Of a DNA stretch of 64,000 bases, positions 1-8,847 are shown one piece after another. The position numbers were made by a program, and so were the translations under genes. Source of the stretch: Leifsonia shinshuensis (GTDB lineage Bacteria; Actinomycetota; Actinomycetes; Actinomycetales; Microbacteriaceae); the NCBI RefSeq assembly GCF_022606355.1, contig NZ_JAHHZQ010000003.1, forward strand, positions 124,001-188,000, given 5' to 3'. How positions within the stretch are numbered: position 1 is the stretch's first letter; every line of letters begins with the position of its first letter. The notes under the pieces are model-generated. The model saw nothing but the letters and a program-made list of their open reading frames with translations, was not told the origin of the DNA and did no database searches.

Positions 1-731
1 GTGTGGATCATCGGAGGGCGACCCGCATCGATCTTCTTGCGCAGGTACGAGATGTACAGCTCGACGACGCTGGAGGATCCACCGAAGTCGTAGGACCACA
101 CCCGGTCGAGGATCTGCGCCTTGCTGAGCACCCGGCGCGGGTTGCGCATCAGGAAGCGGAGCAGCTCGAACTCGGTCGCGGTCAGCTGGATCGGGTGGCC
201 GTCGCGGTGCACCTCGTAGCTGTCCTCGTCGAGGACCAGATCGCCGACGATGAGCACGGGGTCGTCCTGGTCGGCGACGGCCGCGCGTGACCGGCGCAGC
301 AGGCCGCGGAGCCGGGCGACCAGCTCCTCCAGGCTGAACGGCTTGGTGACATAGTCGTCGCCGCCCGCGGTGAGACCGGCGATGCGGTCGTCGAGGGAGT
401 CCTTCGCCGTCAGGAACAGCACGGGCGCCTCGTTGCCGTCCGCTCGCATCCGCGACAGGACCTGGAGGCCGTCGATGTCGGGGAGCATGATGTCGAGCAC
501 CACCACGTCCGGCTTGAACTCGCGCGACAGCTGCAATGCCTGCTGCCCGTTCGAGGCCGTCTTGACCTCCCAGTCCTCGTAGTGCAGCGCCATGGCGAGC
601 AGGTCGGTCAGCGTCGCCTCGTCGTCGACGACGAGCACGCGGATCGAGCTGCCGTCGGCGCGGCGCAGGAGGGTACGGGGTTGGCTGGAGGGGCCGGAGG
701 CGGCACGGGCGTTGATGGTCACCTTTCCCAT
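1..731 (-). CDS. OmpR/PhoB-family response regulator (3' end cut by window edge)
   Basis: This is a DNA-binding response regulator of a two-component system. Read on the minus strand it has a receiver domain with the phospho-acceptor Asp in VVVLDIMLP at about residue 80, the conserved Lys in DDYVTKPFS, and then a winged-helix domain (TATEFELLRFLMRNPR, followed by SVVELYISYLRKK). The frame is open to base 1, so the last residues lie outside the window; a partner histidine kinase would be expected further left. The ATG at 731 gives an N-terminal extension of about 30 residues. A GTG at 722 is also possible, because CATAAT stands seven bases before it and would suit a leaderless start. It is divergent from the ABC exporter that follows, which is a plausible target, but that is inference. 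Confidence 0.9.
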   Translation of the reverse strand, partial: MGKVTINARAASGPSSQPRTLLRRADGSSIRVLVVDDEATLTDLLAMALHYEDWEVKTASNGQQALQLSREFKPDVVVLDIMLPDIDGLQVLSRMRADGNEAPVLFLTAKDSLDDRIAGLTAGGDDYVTKPFSLEELVARLRGLLRRSRAAVADQDDPVLIVGDLVLDEDSYEVHRDGHPIQLTATEFELLRFLMRNPRRVLSKAQILDRVWSYDFGGSSSVVELYISYLRKKIDAGRPPMIH

Positions 732-889
732 TATGAGGAGTGGACTTGACGGTGACTTTGTGAAACCTATGGAGCGTCTGAGAGGGATGCGCCTATCGCC
801 CGCGGTGCGTGTGGGCTTCTTCAGCCGAGTACAGGGCGAATCCATAGCCTCGCCATAGAGACCCGCAATCCGACGACCCTACGTTCCCG

Positions 890-918
890 TTGACTCACTC
901 AATCCGACCCAGAGATAT
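890..918 (+). promoter_or_regulatory. Promoter of the MacB-like ABC operon
   Basis: TTGACT (890-895) and AGATAT (913-918) are separated by 17 bases. The ATG of the permease lies nine bases after the -10 hexamer, so the mRNA would be leaderless or nearly so. Confidence 0.5.
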
Positions 919-926
919 GGAAGCCA

Positions 927-2492
927 ATGTTCGGGACATATCTGCGGCGCGAGCTCCTCAATCGCCGCAAGCAGACGGTCATCATCGCGATCGGCATGGC
1001 CCTCGCGATCGCGCTCGTCATCATCGTCAATGCCGTCTCCGCCGGCGTCAAGGACGCGCAGGCCAGCGTGTTGCAGTCCGTCTACGGGGTCGGGACCGAC
1101 ATCACCGTCTCGCAGCCCGCGACCGCGCAGAACGCGACGACCCAGCAGGCGCAGGGCGGCGGCCCCCGCTTCGACTTCGGCGCGGGCGCGGGGACCGACA
1201 CCGGCTCCGGCCGCCAGATCAACACCTCCCGCCTGGAGCCCACCCGCGGCGCCACGGTGATGGACGCGTCCACGCTGACCACCGCCAAGAAGGTCGCCAA
1301 CGTGCAGGCCGCGGCCGCGGTCCTCACGCTGACCAACACCAGCTTCAGCGGCACCCTCCCCAACTTCCAGCAGCTGCGCGAGCAGCGCCAGGCGGGCGGC
1401 CAGTCCGCCACCACTCCCCCGCCCACCGGCGGAGCCGACGGCGCCGGCGGCAGCTCGTTCTCCGTCGACTCCTTCTCGGTGATGGGTCTCGACCCGGCGG
1501 GCAAGTCCGTCGGACCGCTGTCGTCGGTGACGCTGTCGAGCGGACGCACGTTCACTGCCTCCGACAAGGGCGCCGACGTCGTCGTCCTCGACGCCGCTTA
1601 CGCGAAGAGCGCGAGCAAGGCCGTCGGCGACACCGTCACGATCGGCGGAACCGCGTTCAAGGTCATCGGGATCGTCCAGGCGACCGGCGCCGACTCCACG
1701 ACGGCGTCGAACGCGTACATCCCTCTGGACGTCGCGCAGACCCTGTCGGGTCAGACCGCCAAGATCTCCTCGGTCTACATCACGGCCGCGTCGTCCAGCG
1801 ACATCGACCAGATCAAGACCGACCTCACCAAGGCGCTGCCCGGCGCGACCGTCAGCACGCAGGCCGACCTGGCCTCCAGCGTGTCCGGGTCGCTCGGAAG
1901 CGCCGGCCAGCTGATCGCGAACCTCGGCACCTGGCTGTCGGCGATCGTGCTCGCGGCGGCGTTCCTCATCGCCATCCTGTTCACCATCTCCGGTGTCACC
2001 CGCCGCACTCGCGAGTTCGGCACCCTGAAGGCGATCGGCTGGTCGAACCGCCGCATCACCGGCCAGGTCGCCGGCGAGTCGATCGTGCAGGGCCTCATCG
2101 GCGGCGTCATCGGCGTCGCGGTGGGCCTGATCGGCGTGTTCGTCGTCAACGTGATCTCCCCGACTCTGACCGGCAGCATCGGCTCCGGCTTCGCCGATGC
2201 TGCCGGTCGGGCCGGCGCCGCCGGGGGCGCGGGCACCGGGGGCACCGGGGCCGGAGGCGGTGGAGGCTTCGGCGGAGGCGGTGGCTTCTCAGGAGGCAAC
2301 GGCGCGTTCGCCGGCGCCCGCCGGGCGGCCGCCAGCACCACGGCCGACATCGCACTGCACGCCCCGGTGACCGTGTGGATCATCGTCGGCGCGGTCGCCC
2401 TCGCCATCCTCGGCGGACTGATCGCCGGTGCGATCGGCGGGTGGCGCGCCTCCCGTCTCCGTCCCGCCGCCGCCCTGCGCTCGGTCGCCTGA
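927..2492 (+). CDS. ABC transporter permease, MacB/FtsX type
   Basis: This is the membrane subunit of a MacB-like exporter (521 residues). A short cytoplasmic start (MFGTYLRRELLNRR) is followed by TM1 at about 16-38, a large extracellular domain to about 325, and three C-terminal membrane segments with the FtsX-type signature TRRTREFGTLKAIGWSNRRI. An unusual Gly/Ala-rich stretch at about 430-465 (GGGGGFGGGGGFSGG) sits in the loop before the last membrane segment. The ATPase gene follows 27 bases downstream, so the two form an operon. MacB-type pumps use ATP to move peptides, antibiotics or lipoproteins out of the membrane; the substrate here is unknown. The neighbouring response regulator suggests induction by an envelope signal. 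Confidence 0.88.
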   Translation: MFGTYLRRELLNRRKQTVIIAIGMALAIALVIIVNAVSAGVKDAQASVLQSVYGVGTDITVSQPATAQNATTQQAQGGGPRFDFGAGAGTDTGSGRQINTSRLEPTRGATVMDASTLTTAKKVANVQAAAAVLTLTNTSFSGTLPNFQQLREQRQAGGQSATTPPPTGGADGAGGSSFSVDSFSVMGLDPAGKSVGPLSSVTLSSGRTFTASDKGADVVVLDAAYAKSASKAVGDTVTIGGTAFKVIGIVQATGADSTTASNAYIPLDVAQTLSGQTAKISSVYITAASSSDIDQIKTDLTKALPGATVSTQADLASSVSGSLGSAGQLIANLGTWLSAIVLAAAFLIAILFTISGVTRRTREFGTLKAIGWSNRRITGQVAGESIVQGLIGGVIGVAVGLIGVFVVNVISPTLTGSIGSGFADAAGRAGAAGGAGTGGTGAGGGGGFGGGGGFSGGNGAFAGARRAAASTTADIALHAPVTVWIIVGAVALAILGGLIAGAIGGWRASRLRPAAALRSVA

Positions 2493-2519
2493 GCGCCGAG
2501 ACGACCAGAAGGAGCCATC

Positions 2520-3191
2520 GTGTACACCCTCACGAACGTCACCAAGAAGTACACCCAGTCCAAGCGCGAGGTCGTCGCCCTCAACGACGTCACCCTGGAG
2601 ATCCCCGACGGCCAGCTCGTCGCCATCCAGGGGCCGACGGGCGGCGGCAAGTCGACGCTGCTGCAGATGCTCGGCGCGCTCGACCGCCCCACCTCGGGGT
2701 CGGTGGAGCTGGGGCCGGCGAGCCTGTCCAAGCTCGGCGACGGCAAGCTGACCGACATCCGAGCGAACGAGATCGGGTTCGTCTTCCAGGGTTTCAACCT
2801 GATCCCGACCCTCACCGCCCAGGAGAACGTGGAGACCGCTCTCGCCCCGCTGAAGGTGAGCGCGGAGGAGCGCAAGCGCCGGGCCGCGGAGGCGCTGGCC
2901 TCCGTCGGTCTGGCCGACCGCGGCAGCCACCTCCCGTCAGAACTGTCGGGAGGCCAGCAGCAGCGCGTCGCGATCGCCCGGGCCCTGGTCAAGAACCCGG
3001 ATGTGCTGCTCGCCGACGAGCCGACGGGCAACCTCGACGAGGAGACCCGCGACGAGATCATGGACCTCCTCGAGGGCCTCTGGCGCGACCGCGGCCTCAC
3101 CGTCATCGTCGTGACCCACGACACCGCCGTGGCCAAGCGCGCCCAGCGCCGCCTCCACATCAAGCACGGCCAGGTGAAGGAGGTCGCCTGA
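2520..3191 (+). CDS. ABC transporter ATP-binding protein, MacB/LolD type
   Basis: This is the ATPase partner of the preceding permease (223 residues). It shows Walker A GPTGGGKS at 38-45, Q-loop FVFQGFNLIP, signature LSGGQQQR, Walker B VLLADEPTGN and the switch His in VVTHD. The second position of Walker A is Thr rather than the usual Ser-Gly context of LolD proteins, but the loop is intact. The GTG start at 2520 is chosen because GGAG lies nine bases before it. It belongs to the DEPTGNLD group that pairs with MacB or FtsX permeases. A hairpin just after the stop probably ends the transcript. Confidence 0.92.
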   Translation: MYTLTNVTKKYTQSKREVVALNDVTLEIPDGQLVAIQGPTGGGKSTLLQMLGALDRPTSGSVELGPASLSKLGDGKLTDIRANEIGFVFQGFNLIPTLTAQENVETALAPLKVSAEERKRRAAEALASVGLADRGSHLPSELSGGQQQRVAIARALVKNPDVLLADEPTGNLDEETRDEIMDLLEGLWRDRGLTVIVVTHDTAVAKRAQRRLHIKHGQVKEVA

Positions 3192-3219
3192 CCGCGACCC
3201 CTGTAGCCGTGATATTGTC

Positions 3220-3253
3220 GGCGCCCGCTCCCGCGACACCGGGGGCGGGCGCC
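3220..3253. terminator. Bidirectional GC-rich terminator hairpin
   Basis: A 13-bp stem (GGCGCCCGCTCCC against GGGGGCGGGCGCC, one G-T pair) with an eight-base loop lies between two convergent genes. There is no T tract. Confidence 0.55.
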
Positions 3254-3299
3254 GTCGTCTGCGCGTCGCGGGCGGACTCCGGATGGGTCGACGTGCCGG

Positions 3300-3887
3300 T
3301 CAGGCCGGTGTCGGCACCACGGTCATCCCGGCGGCCTCCGCGAGCATCGTGGCCTGGCGCACATCGATGGTGGCGCCGCGCAGGCCGACCTCTGCAGGAT
3401 CGACGCCGGTGAGGTCGCTGCCGACCAGGCTCGACGCGGAGAAGTCGGCGCCGGCGAGCACCGCCGCCGACAGGTCGCAGCCCGAGAACACGGCCTCCTG
3501 ACAGTGCGCGCGGCCGAGGTCGGCCTCCCGCAGCTTGACGCCGCTGAACTCCGCTCCGCGCAGCTCGGCGCGGCCGAGGTCGACGAACGACCAGTTGCCG
3601 CCCTCCACCTTCAGCAGGGCGAAGTCGCAGCCGTTGAAGCTGCTTCCGGTGAGCTTGCAGCGCCGGAACGTCGCGTCGAAGAAGTTGCACCCGATGAACG
3701 TGCAGTTCACGAACGCGCTGTCGGTGTGCTCGCCGACGTTGAATCGCACGCTGCGGAACGTGCAGCCGGTGAAGGTGGCGCCCGTCGAGCGCAGCTCCGT
3801 CATGTCGACGTCGATGAACTCCGTCCCGTCGAACACCACGCCGTCGATGTCGCGTCCGTACCAGTCCTCGCCCCGGATAGTCTCCAC
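3300..3887 (-). CDS. Pentapeptide-repeat protein
   Basis: This 195-residue protein is built mostly of pentapeptide repeats of the A(D/N)LXX type (for example TGCTFRSVRF, GCNFFDATFRR, GADFSASSLVGSDLTG). Such repeats fold as a right-handed beta-helix. Relatives include quinolone-resistance proteins that mimic DNA and protect gyrase, but many have no known function, and nothing here selects between these. The GTG start at 3887 is supported by TAGGCT (3894-3899) exactly six bases upstream on the minus strand, which suggests a leaderless mRNA. It is monocistronic and divergent from the DedA gene; the two start codons are only 52 bases apart. Confidence 0.85.
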   Translation of the reverse strand: METIRGEDWYGRDIDGVVFDGTEFIDVDMTELRSTGATFTGCTFRSVRFNVGEHTDSAFVNCTFIGCNFFDATFRRCKLTGSSFNGCDFALLKVEGGNWSFVDLGRAELRGAEFSGVKLREADLGRAHCQEAVFSGCDLSAAVLAGADFSASSLVGSDLTGVDPAEVGLRGATIDVRQATMLAEAAGMTVVPTPA

Positions 3888-3893
3888 CCGGCG

Positions 3894-3933
3894 AGCCTAA
3901 TAGGCCGGTGCGACACATCTCGCCCGATACCCT
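3894..3933. promoter_or_regulatory. Divergent leaderless promoters (TAGGCT minus, TACCCT plus)
   Basis: TAGGCT at 3894-3899 (minus strand) is six bases from the GTG of the pentapeptide gene. TACCCT at 3928-3933 (plus strand) is six bases from the ATG of the DedA gene. Both fit the TANNNT -10 pattern of leaderless actinobacterial transcripts. Confidence 0.55.
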
Positions 3934-3939
3934 CGGAGC

Positions 3940-4608
3940 ATGACCCACGACCTCACGGACCTGCTCGGAGACGTGGGCCCGATCGTCTTCTACCTGGCGG
4001 TGTGGGGTCTCGTCTTCGCCGGCACGGCGCTGTTCGTCGGCGTCTTCATCCCGTTCATCACCGGCGACTCGCTGCTGTTCGCTGCCGGCCTGCTCACCGG
4101 CACCCACTCCGAGCTCTCGATCTGGGTGCTCGCGATCGGTGTCGGCATCGCGGCCGTCCTGGGCGACCAGGTCGGCTTCTGGCTCGGCCGCCGGCTGGGT
4201 CGGCCGTACCTGGCACGGCGTGGCGGCCGCTGGGTGCAGGCCGGCGTGCGCAGGGCCGAGCGGTTCTACGAGCTGTTCGGCTGGTGGTCTGTCGTGATCA
4301 GCCGCTACATCCCGTGGGGCCGCGTCTTCATCCCGCCGATCGCCGGCATCAGCGCCATGAAGTATTGGCGGTTCTTCACCGCGAATGTGGTCGGCGCGCT
4401 CAGCTGGGGCGTCCTCATCACCGTCATCGGGTACTTCGCGGCGGTGAACCCGAGCGTCCGGCCGGTCGCGTACGTCGTGGCCGGGGTCGTCATCCTGGCC
4501 TCGATCGCGGCCGGGATCCGCGCCTACGTGCTCGACAGACGGTCACGGCTCCGACCGGCGACCGGCAGCGTCGAGCCGACCGGCGACGGGCACCGGCCGG
4601 CTCTCTGA
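3940..4608 (+). CDS. DedA family membrane protein (VTT domain)
   Basis: This 222-residue integral membrane protein has the VTT/SNARE-associated domain: N-terminal membrane helix (IVFYLAVWGLVFAGTALF), a Gly-rich re-entrant region (GDSLLFAAGLLTG), the Arg-containing motif ISRYIPWGRVFIPPIAG and two further C-terminal helices. DedA proteins are linked to lipid (polyprenyl-phosphate or phosphatidylethanolamine) flipping and envelope integrity; the lipid handled by this member is not evident. The ATG at 3940 sits six bases after TACCCT, so translation probably begins on a leaderless mRNA. A low-complexity basic tail follows residue 200. Confidence 0.88.
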   Translation: MTHDLTDLLGDVGPIVFYLAVWGLVFAGTALFVGVFIPFITGDSLLFAAGLLTGTHSELSIWVLAIGVGIAAVLGDQVGFWLGRRLGRPYLARRGGRWVQAGVRRAERFYELFGWWSVVISRYIPWGRVFIPPIAGISAMKYWRFFTANVVGALSWGVLITVIGYFAAVNPSVRPVAYVVAGVVILASIAAGIRAYVLDRRSRLRPATGSVEPTGDGHRPAL

Positions 4609-4611
4609 CGT

Positions 4612-5661
4612 TCAGTCCTGGTTGCTGAAGGCCGCGTCGAAGGATGCGGTGGGGAGCTTCCAGAGCAGCGAGCGGATGTAGCCCACGGCTTCCGCTGCGC
4701 CGTGCAGGCGGTCCATGCCGGCGTCCTCCCACTCGATGGAGATCGGGCCGGTGTAGCCGATCGACTCCAGCGCCCGGAACGAGTCCTCCCAGGGCACGTC
4801 CCCGTGCCCGGTGGAGACGAAGTCCCAGCCGCGGCGCGGGTCGCCCCACGGCAGGTGCGAGCCGAGCACGCCGGCGCGGCCGTTCTTCGGGCGCAGGCGC
4901 GTGTCCTTGCAGTCGACGTGGTAGATGCGGTCCTGGAAGTCGACGATGAAGCCGACCGGGTCGATGTCCTGCCACATCATGTGCGACGGGTCCCAGTTGA
5001 AGCCGAACGCCTCGCGGTGGTCGATGGCCTCCAGCGAGCGGACGCTCGTCCAGTAGTCGTACGCGATCTCAGAGGGGTGCACCTCGTGCGCGAACCGCAC
5101 CCCCTCGCCGTCGAACACGTCGAGGATCGGGTTCCAGCGGTCGGCGAAGTCCTGGTAGCCGGCGTCGATGACGGAGGCCGGCACCGGCGGGAACTGCGCC
5201 ACGTACGGCCAGATGCTGGAGCCGGTGAAGCCCACGACGGTGTCGACGCCGAGCCTGCGGGCGACCTTCGCGGTCAGCTTCAGCTCTTCGGCGGCGCGCT
5301 GGCGAACGCCCTCCGGATCGCCGTCGCCCCACACCTTCGAGCCGACGATCGCCTGGTGGCGGAAGTCGATCGGGTCGTCGCAGACGGCCTGGCCCTTGAG
5401 GTGGTTGGAGATCGCCCAGACCTTCAGGCCGTACCTGTCGAGGATGTCCAGGCGGCCCTGGAGGTAGGCGTCGTCTTCTGCGGCGCGCCAGACGTCGAGG
5501 TGCTCGCCCGAGCAGGCGATCTCCAGGCCGTCGTAGCCCCACTCGGAGGCGTGCTTCGCCACCTCCTCGAGCGTCAGGTCGGCCCACTGGCCGGTGAAGA
5601 GCGTGACCGGGTGCGTGCGACCCGCCTCGGCGGAGGTGTCGGTGCTGACGGCGTCAGTCAT
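4612..5661 (-). CDS. Sugar phosphate isomerase/epimerase, TIM-barrel (AP endonuclease family 2)
   Basis: A 349-residue member of the xylose-isomerase-like TIM-barrel superfamily, which includes inosose dehydratase and keto-sugar epimerases. Likely metal ligands are in [26 protein letters not shown] and ISIEWEDAG. The start codon at 5661 overlaps the stop of the preceding oxidoreductase by four bases (ATGA), so the genes are translationally coupled; the longer open frame upstream is only read-through of that gene. As the last gene of the minus-strand arm of the sugar locus it probably isomerises or eliminates a keto-sugar made by the neighbouring dehydrogenases. The exact substrate is unknown. 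Confidence 0.88.
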   Translation of the reverse strand: MTDAVSTDTSAEAGRTHPVTLFTGQWADLTLEEVAKHASEWGYDGLEIACSGEHLDVWRAAEDDAYLQGRLDILDRYGLKVWAISNHLKGQAVCDDPIDFRHQAIVGSKVWGDGDPEGVRQRAAEELKLTAKVARRLGVDTVVGFTGSSIWPYVAQFPPVPASVIDAGYQDFADRWNPILDVFDGEGVRFAHEVHPSEIAYDYWTSVRSLEAIDHREAFGFNWDPSHMMWQDIDPVGFIVDFQDRIYHVDCKDTRLRPKNGRAGVLGSHLPWGDPRRGWDFVSTGHGDVPWEDSFRALESIGYTGPISIEWEDAGMDRLHGAAEAVGYIRSLLWKLPTASFDAAFSNQD

Positions 5662-6815
5662 TCGTGTGTTCCCATCTCGATCCAGGTGCCCGACTCGGCC
5701 GAGTCGATCACGGCGTCGGTGATCCGGACGGCCCGCAGGCCGTCCTCGAAGCGCGGCAGTCCGTCGGGGCTCTCGCCCGCGACCGCGGCATAGCTGTCGG
5801 CTACGAACGCGTTGAACGCGTCCTGGTAGCCCTGGGGGTGACCTGACGGCACCACGCACAGTCGTGCGGCGTCCGCACTCAGCTGGTCGGCGTCGCGGGG
5901 AACCAGGAGGCTGCCCGAGCGCCGGCCGACCCACAGCGTCTCCGGCTGCTCCTGGTCGAACGCGACGCTCTCGGCGCTGCCCGCGATCTCCAGCCACAGC
6001 CGGTTCTTGCGGCCGGGCGCCACCTGCGACACGAGAAGCGTGCCGATGGCGCCGGACGCGGTCTCGATGACGACGGCCGCTGCGTCCTCCGTGGTGATGC
6101 CGGCGTGCGCCGCTCGCTCGGCGAAGACGGTGCGCTTCTTCGCCGACAGGCGTGCGACCCGGTCGCCGCTGACGAACTCGACGAGGTCGACGAGATGCGA
6201 GCCGATGTCCGCGAAGGCACGCGAACGCCCGCCCTGCTCGGAGTCGACGCGCCAGTTGTCGTCGCCGGCGGCGAGCAGCCAGTCCTGCAGATAGGAGGCG
6301 TTGACGGTGAGCACCTGACCGGCGGCGCCGGAGGCGAACCGCGCCCGCGCCTCCCGCACCAGCGGGTGGAACCGGTACACGAACGGGACCGTCGCGGTGC
6401 GTCCGGCCGCCGCGGAGACCAGCGCCTCCGCGTCGACCACCGTGGTCGCCAGCGGCTTCTCGCAGACGACGTCCTTGCCGGAGGCGAGCACCGCAGCCGC
6501 CTGTGACGCGTGCAGCGCGTTCGGCGTCGTGACGTGCACGACGTCGATCGAGTCGTCGTCGAGCAGGTGCTCGAGCGAGTCGTAGGCGCGGCCGATGCCG
6601 AGGCGCTCGGCCGCCGCGGCCGAGCGCTCGGGCGTCGACGAGACGATGCCCGCCGGTTCGGCGCGCGCGGCGCGTGCGGCGCGTGAGTGCACCTCCGCCA
6701 TGAATCCGCCGCCGACGATCGCGACGCGCAGCCGCGATCCCGCTGTGCTCTCGTCCCGTCGGCTCAACCCGCCCGACTCACTGTCGCTCACACTTCTCCG
6801 TTCGTCGTCCGTCAT
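5658..6815 (-). CDS. Gfo/Idh/MocA family oxidoreductase
   Basis: A 385-residue NAD(P)-dependent sugar dehydrogenase. The Rossmann fold begins [17 protein letters not shown] at about residue 29, the signature Lys is in CEKPLATT and the C-terminal catalytic region has [25 protein letters not shown] is typical of members acting on free or linked sugars. ATG 6815 is preferred over GTG 6836 because GGAG lies just before it. Its end overlaps the next isomerase gene by four bases, and the upstream oxidoreductase stops 38 bases before. It is probably a partner in stepwise sugar oxidation; NADH or NADPH preference cannot be read from the sequence. Confidence 0.88.
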   Translation of the reverse strand: MTDDERRSVSDSESGGLSRRDESTAGSRLRVAIVGGGFMAEVHSRAARAARAEPAGIVSSTPERSAAAAERLGIGRAYDSLEHLLDDDSIDVVHVTTPNALHASQAAAVLASGKDVVCEKPLATTVVDAEALVSAAAGRTATVPFVYRFHPLVREARARFASGAAGQVLTVNASYLQDWLLAAGDDNWRVDSEQGGRSRAFADIGSHLVDLVEFVSGDRVARLSAKKRTVFAERAAHAGITTEDAAAVVIETASGAIGTLLVSQVAPGRKNRLWLEIAGSAESVAFDQEQPETLWVGRRSGSLLVPRDADQLSADAARLCVVPSGHPQGYQDAFNAFVADSYAAVAGESPDGLPRFEDGLRAVRITDAVIDSAESGTWIEMGTHE

Positions 6816-6853
6816 GGTCTCCGCGCCAGGCGCCACGCGTCACGCGCCGGCCG

Positions 6854-7951
6854 TCAGGCCAGGGTGGACGCGCGGGGGTCCCAGTCCTCCGGGAGGGCGG
6901 GAGCGACCTGGAGGGTGCTCTTCACCTCGACGGGGACGCCGGACTCGCCGGCCTCGATCGTCGCCACCATCACGTCGAGCACGTGGAAGGCCTGCTCCCC
7001 CGACGCGCGCTCCGGCACGCCGGCGCGGATGGCGCGGGCGAGCTCGACCACGCCGATGCCGCGCGTGCTGGTCGTCCCGGTCGACGGCAGCGTCTCGACG
7101 CCGTCTGACCCGTGCACCAGCAGCTCGCCCTCGAACGTGTTGGGGTCGGGCACGACGAGCGTCGCCTCGAGCCCGGCGACCTCGAACTGGGTGCGGCCGA
7201 GCTTGGAGTCAAAACTGAAGATCGACTGCGCGGTCTGGCCGCTCTCGAACTCGTAGAGCGCGCTGACGTGCGTCGGCACGGTGACGGCGAACGACTCCCC
7301 GGCACGAGGACCGGAGCCGATCACGCGCGACTCCTTGGCCTTGGAGGCGACGGCGCTCACGCGCTTGACCGGTCCGAACAGCTGCACCAGGGCCGTAAGG
7401 TAGTAGGGGCCGATGTCGAACAGCGGGCCCGCGCCCTCCTGGAACAGGAAGTCCGGGTTCGGGTGCCACGACTCGGGGCCGGGGCTCTGCAGCAGGGTCA
7501 GCGCGGTCAGCGGTGCACCGATGGCGCCGCTCTCGACCAGGCGGCGGGCCGACTGGATGCCGGCGCCGAGGAAGGTGTCGGGCGCCGTGGCGACCCGCAG
7601 GCCCTTCTCGTGCGCGGCCTCCAGCAGCTGCACGCCGCTGGCGCGGTCGAGCGCGAACGGCTTCTCGCTCCACACGTGCTTGCCTGCGGCGAGCGCCTGC
7701 AGCGCGACCTCGACGTGCACCTTGGGGATGGTGAGGTTGACGACGATCTCGATCGCATCGTCGGCGAGGAGCTCCTCGACCGTGCCGGAGCCGGGCACGC
7801 CGTACGCGTCGGCCTGCGCCTTCGCACGCTCCAGGTCGATGTCGGCGACGAAGCGCACATCGAGGTCGGGGAACGCGGTGAGGTTCTCGAGGTACTGGTT
7901 GCTGATGACGCCGGCGCCGATGAGGCCGACGCCGACCTTTCCGCCGGTCAC
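6854..7951 (-). CDS. Gfo/Idh/MocA family oxidoreductase
   Basis: A second dehydrogenase of this family (365 residues), with nucleotide-binding GVGLIGAGVISNQYL at the N terminus, SEKPFALD, and DIGPYYLTALVQLFGPVKRV in the substrate-binding half. The DIGPYY variant distinguishes it from its neighbour (DIGSH), so the two are not recent duplicates and may act on different substrates or directions. ATG 7951 overlaps the stop of the upstream isomerase by four bases. The operon order on the minus strand is isomerase, this enzyme, second oxidoreductase, second isomerase. Confidence 0.88.
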   Translation of the reverse strand: MTGGKVGVGLIGAGVISNQYLENLTAFPDLDVRFVADIDLERAKAQADAYGVPGSGTVEELLADDAIEIVVNLTIPKVHVEVALQALAAGKHVWSEKPFALDRASGVQLLEAAHEKGLRVATAPDTFLGAGIQSARRLVESGAIGAPLTALTLLQSPGPESWHPNPDFLFQEGAGPLFDIGPYYLTALVQLFGPVKRVSAVASKAKESRVIGSGPRAGESFAVTVPTHVSALYEFESGQTAQSIFSFDSKLGRTQFEVAGLEATLVVPDPNTFEGELLVHGSDGVETLPSTGTTSTRGIGVVELARAIRAGVPERASGEQAFHVLDVMVATIEAGESGVPVEVKSTLQVAPALPEDWDPRASTLA

Positions 7952-8700
7952 GCGAAGGCCTCGGCGGTGAGGTAGGCGTAGCTGTCGGCGACGGCCTGGA
8001 AGCGGTCGCCGCGGGAGTCGTCGAGCTCGATCACGCGGAGGGCGTTCGGCGCGGCCGCGATGATCTCGGCGATGGGCAGCGTGCCCTGGCCGACCGCGAC
8101 CTGATCCTTGGTCTCCGTCGTGCCCGCGCCGTCCTTCACGTGCAGGGCGACGACGCGGTCGCCGAGCTTCGGGAGCAGGTCGACGGGGTTCTGGCCGCCG
8201 ACGACGACCCAGTAGGTGTCGACCTCGAGCACGACCTCCGGGGCGAGCTTGCCGGCGAAGTACTCCAGCGCGGTGACGCCCTCGATGGTGCTCTCGACCT
8301 CGTGGGCATGGTTGTGGTAGCCGACACGGACGCCGTGCTTCGCGGCGACCGTGGCGGCGGCGTTGAGCTGCGCGGCGATCTCCTCGACGTCGGCGGCGGT
8401 CTGCCAGCGCTCGACGGCCACATACGGGTCGATGACGGTCTGGACGCCGAGCTCGGCGGCGATGGCGAACACCGTGTCGAGTGCCTCGTCGTCGCGGCCG
8501 ATGAAGCCCTGGTGGGTGGTCGGCGCGGTCAGGCCGGTCTCGGCGAGGCCCTGACGCAGGCCGTCGGCGAAGTCGAGGAGGCCGAACGGCTCGACCTGGG
8601 TGAATCCGATCTCGGCGATCCGGCGGAGGGTCCCGACCGTGTCCTCGGTCAGGAGCTCACGGACCGTGTAGAGCTGCACGGAGAGGTTTGAGTTCGACAC
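7948..8700 (-). CDS. Sugar phosphate isomerase/epimerase, IolE-like TIM barrel
   Basis: A compact 250-residue TIM-barrel protein, the first gene of the minus-strand arm. Metal-site residues are in VGYHNHAHEVES, VLEVDTYWVV, ALHVKDG and RVIELDDS, the Glu/Asp/His/Glu set seen in IolE/IolI-type inosose dehydratases and in 3-keto-glycoside-processing enzymes. The GTG at 8700 is the start, with GAGGAG eight bases before it; the frame is open for more than 1.4 kb upstream but that part is shadow of the ROK gene. It is divergent from the ROK regulator across about 150 bases that contain an operator-like inverted repeat. Confidence 0.88.
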   Translation of the reverse strand: MSNSNLSVQLYTVRELLTEDTVGTLRRIAEIGFTQVEPFGLLDFADGLRQGLAETGLTAPTTHQGFIGRDDEALDTVFAIAAELGVQTVIDPYVAVERWQTAADVEEIAAQLNAAATVAAKHGVRVGYHNHAHEVESTIEGVTALEYFAGKLAPEVVLEVDTYWVVVGGQNPVDLLPKLGDRVVALHVKDGAGTTETKDQVAVGQGTLPIAEIIAAAPNALRVIELDDSRGDRFQAVADSYAYLTAEAFA

Positions 8701-8785
8701 TGTTCTCCTCGGTCGAAAGATGGGGATGGGGCGCGCGATCCGGCGTCCGTCCTCATTCAATCGCCACTTCTGTCGAAAGTCAATC

Positions 8786-8813
8786 AAAAGTCGACGTGTC
8801 GTCGTCGACCTTT
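8786..8813. promoter_or_regulatory. Operator-like inverted repeat between the isomerase and ROK genes
   Basis: AAAAGTCGACG (8786-8796) and CGTCGACCTTT (8803-8813) are inverted with one mismatch and a six-base spacer. It lies in the divergent promoter region and is a good candidate binding site for the ROK repressor. Confidence 0.55.
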
Positions 8814-8847
8814 GGACCGCCGGAGATCGGTGTGGTTCAATACGTGC

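Noticed and set aside
890-3412. 840-codon plus-strand frame over the ABC operon
   Set aside because: Low-complexity Arg/His translation in the wrong frame of two genes with clear ABC motifs.
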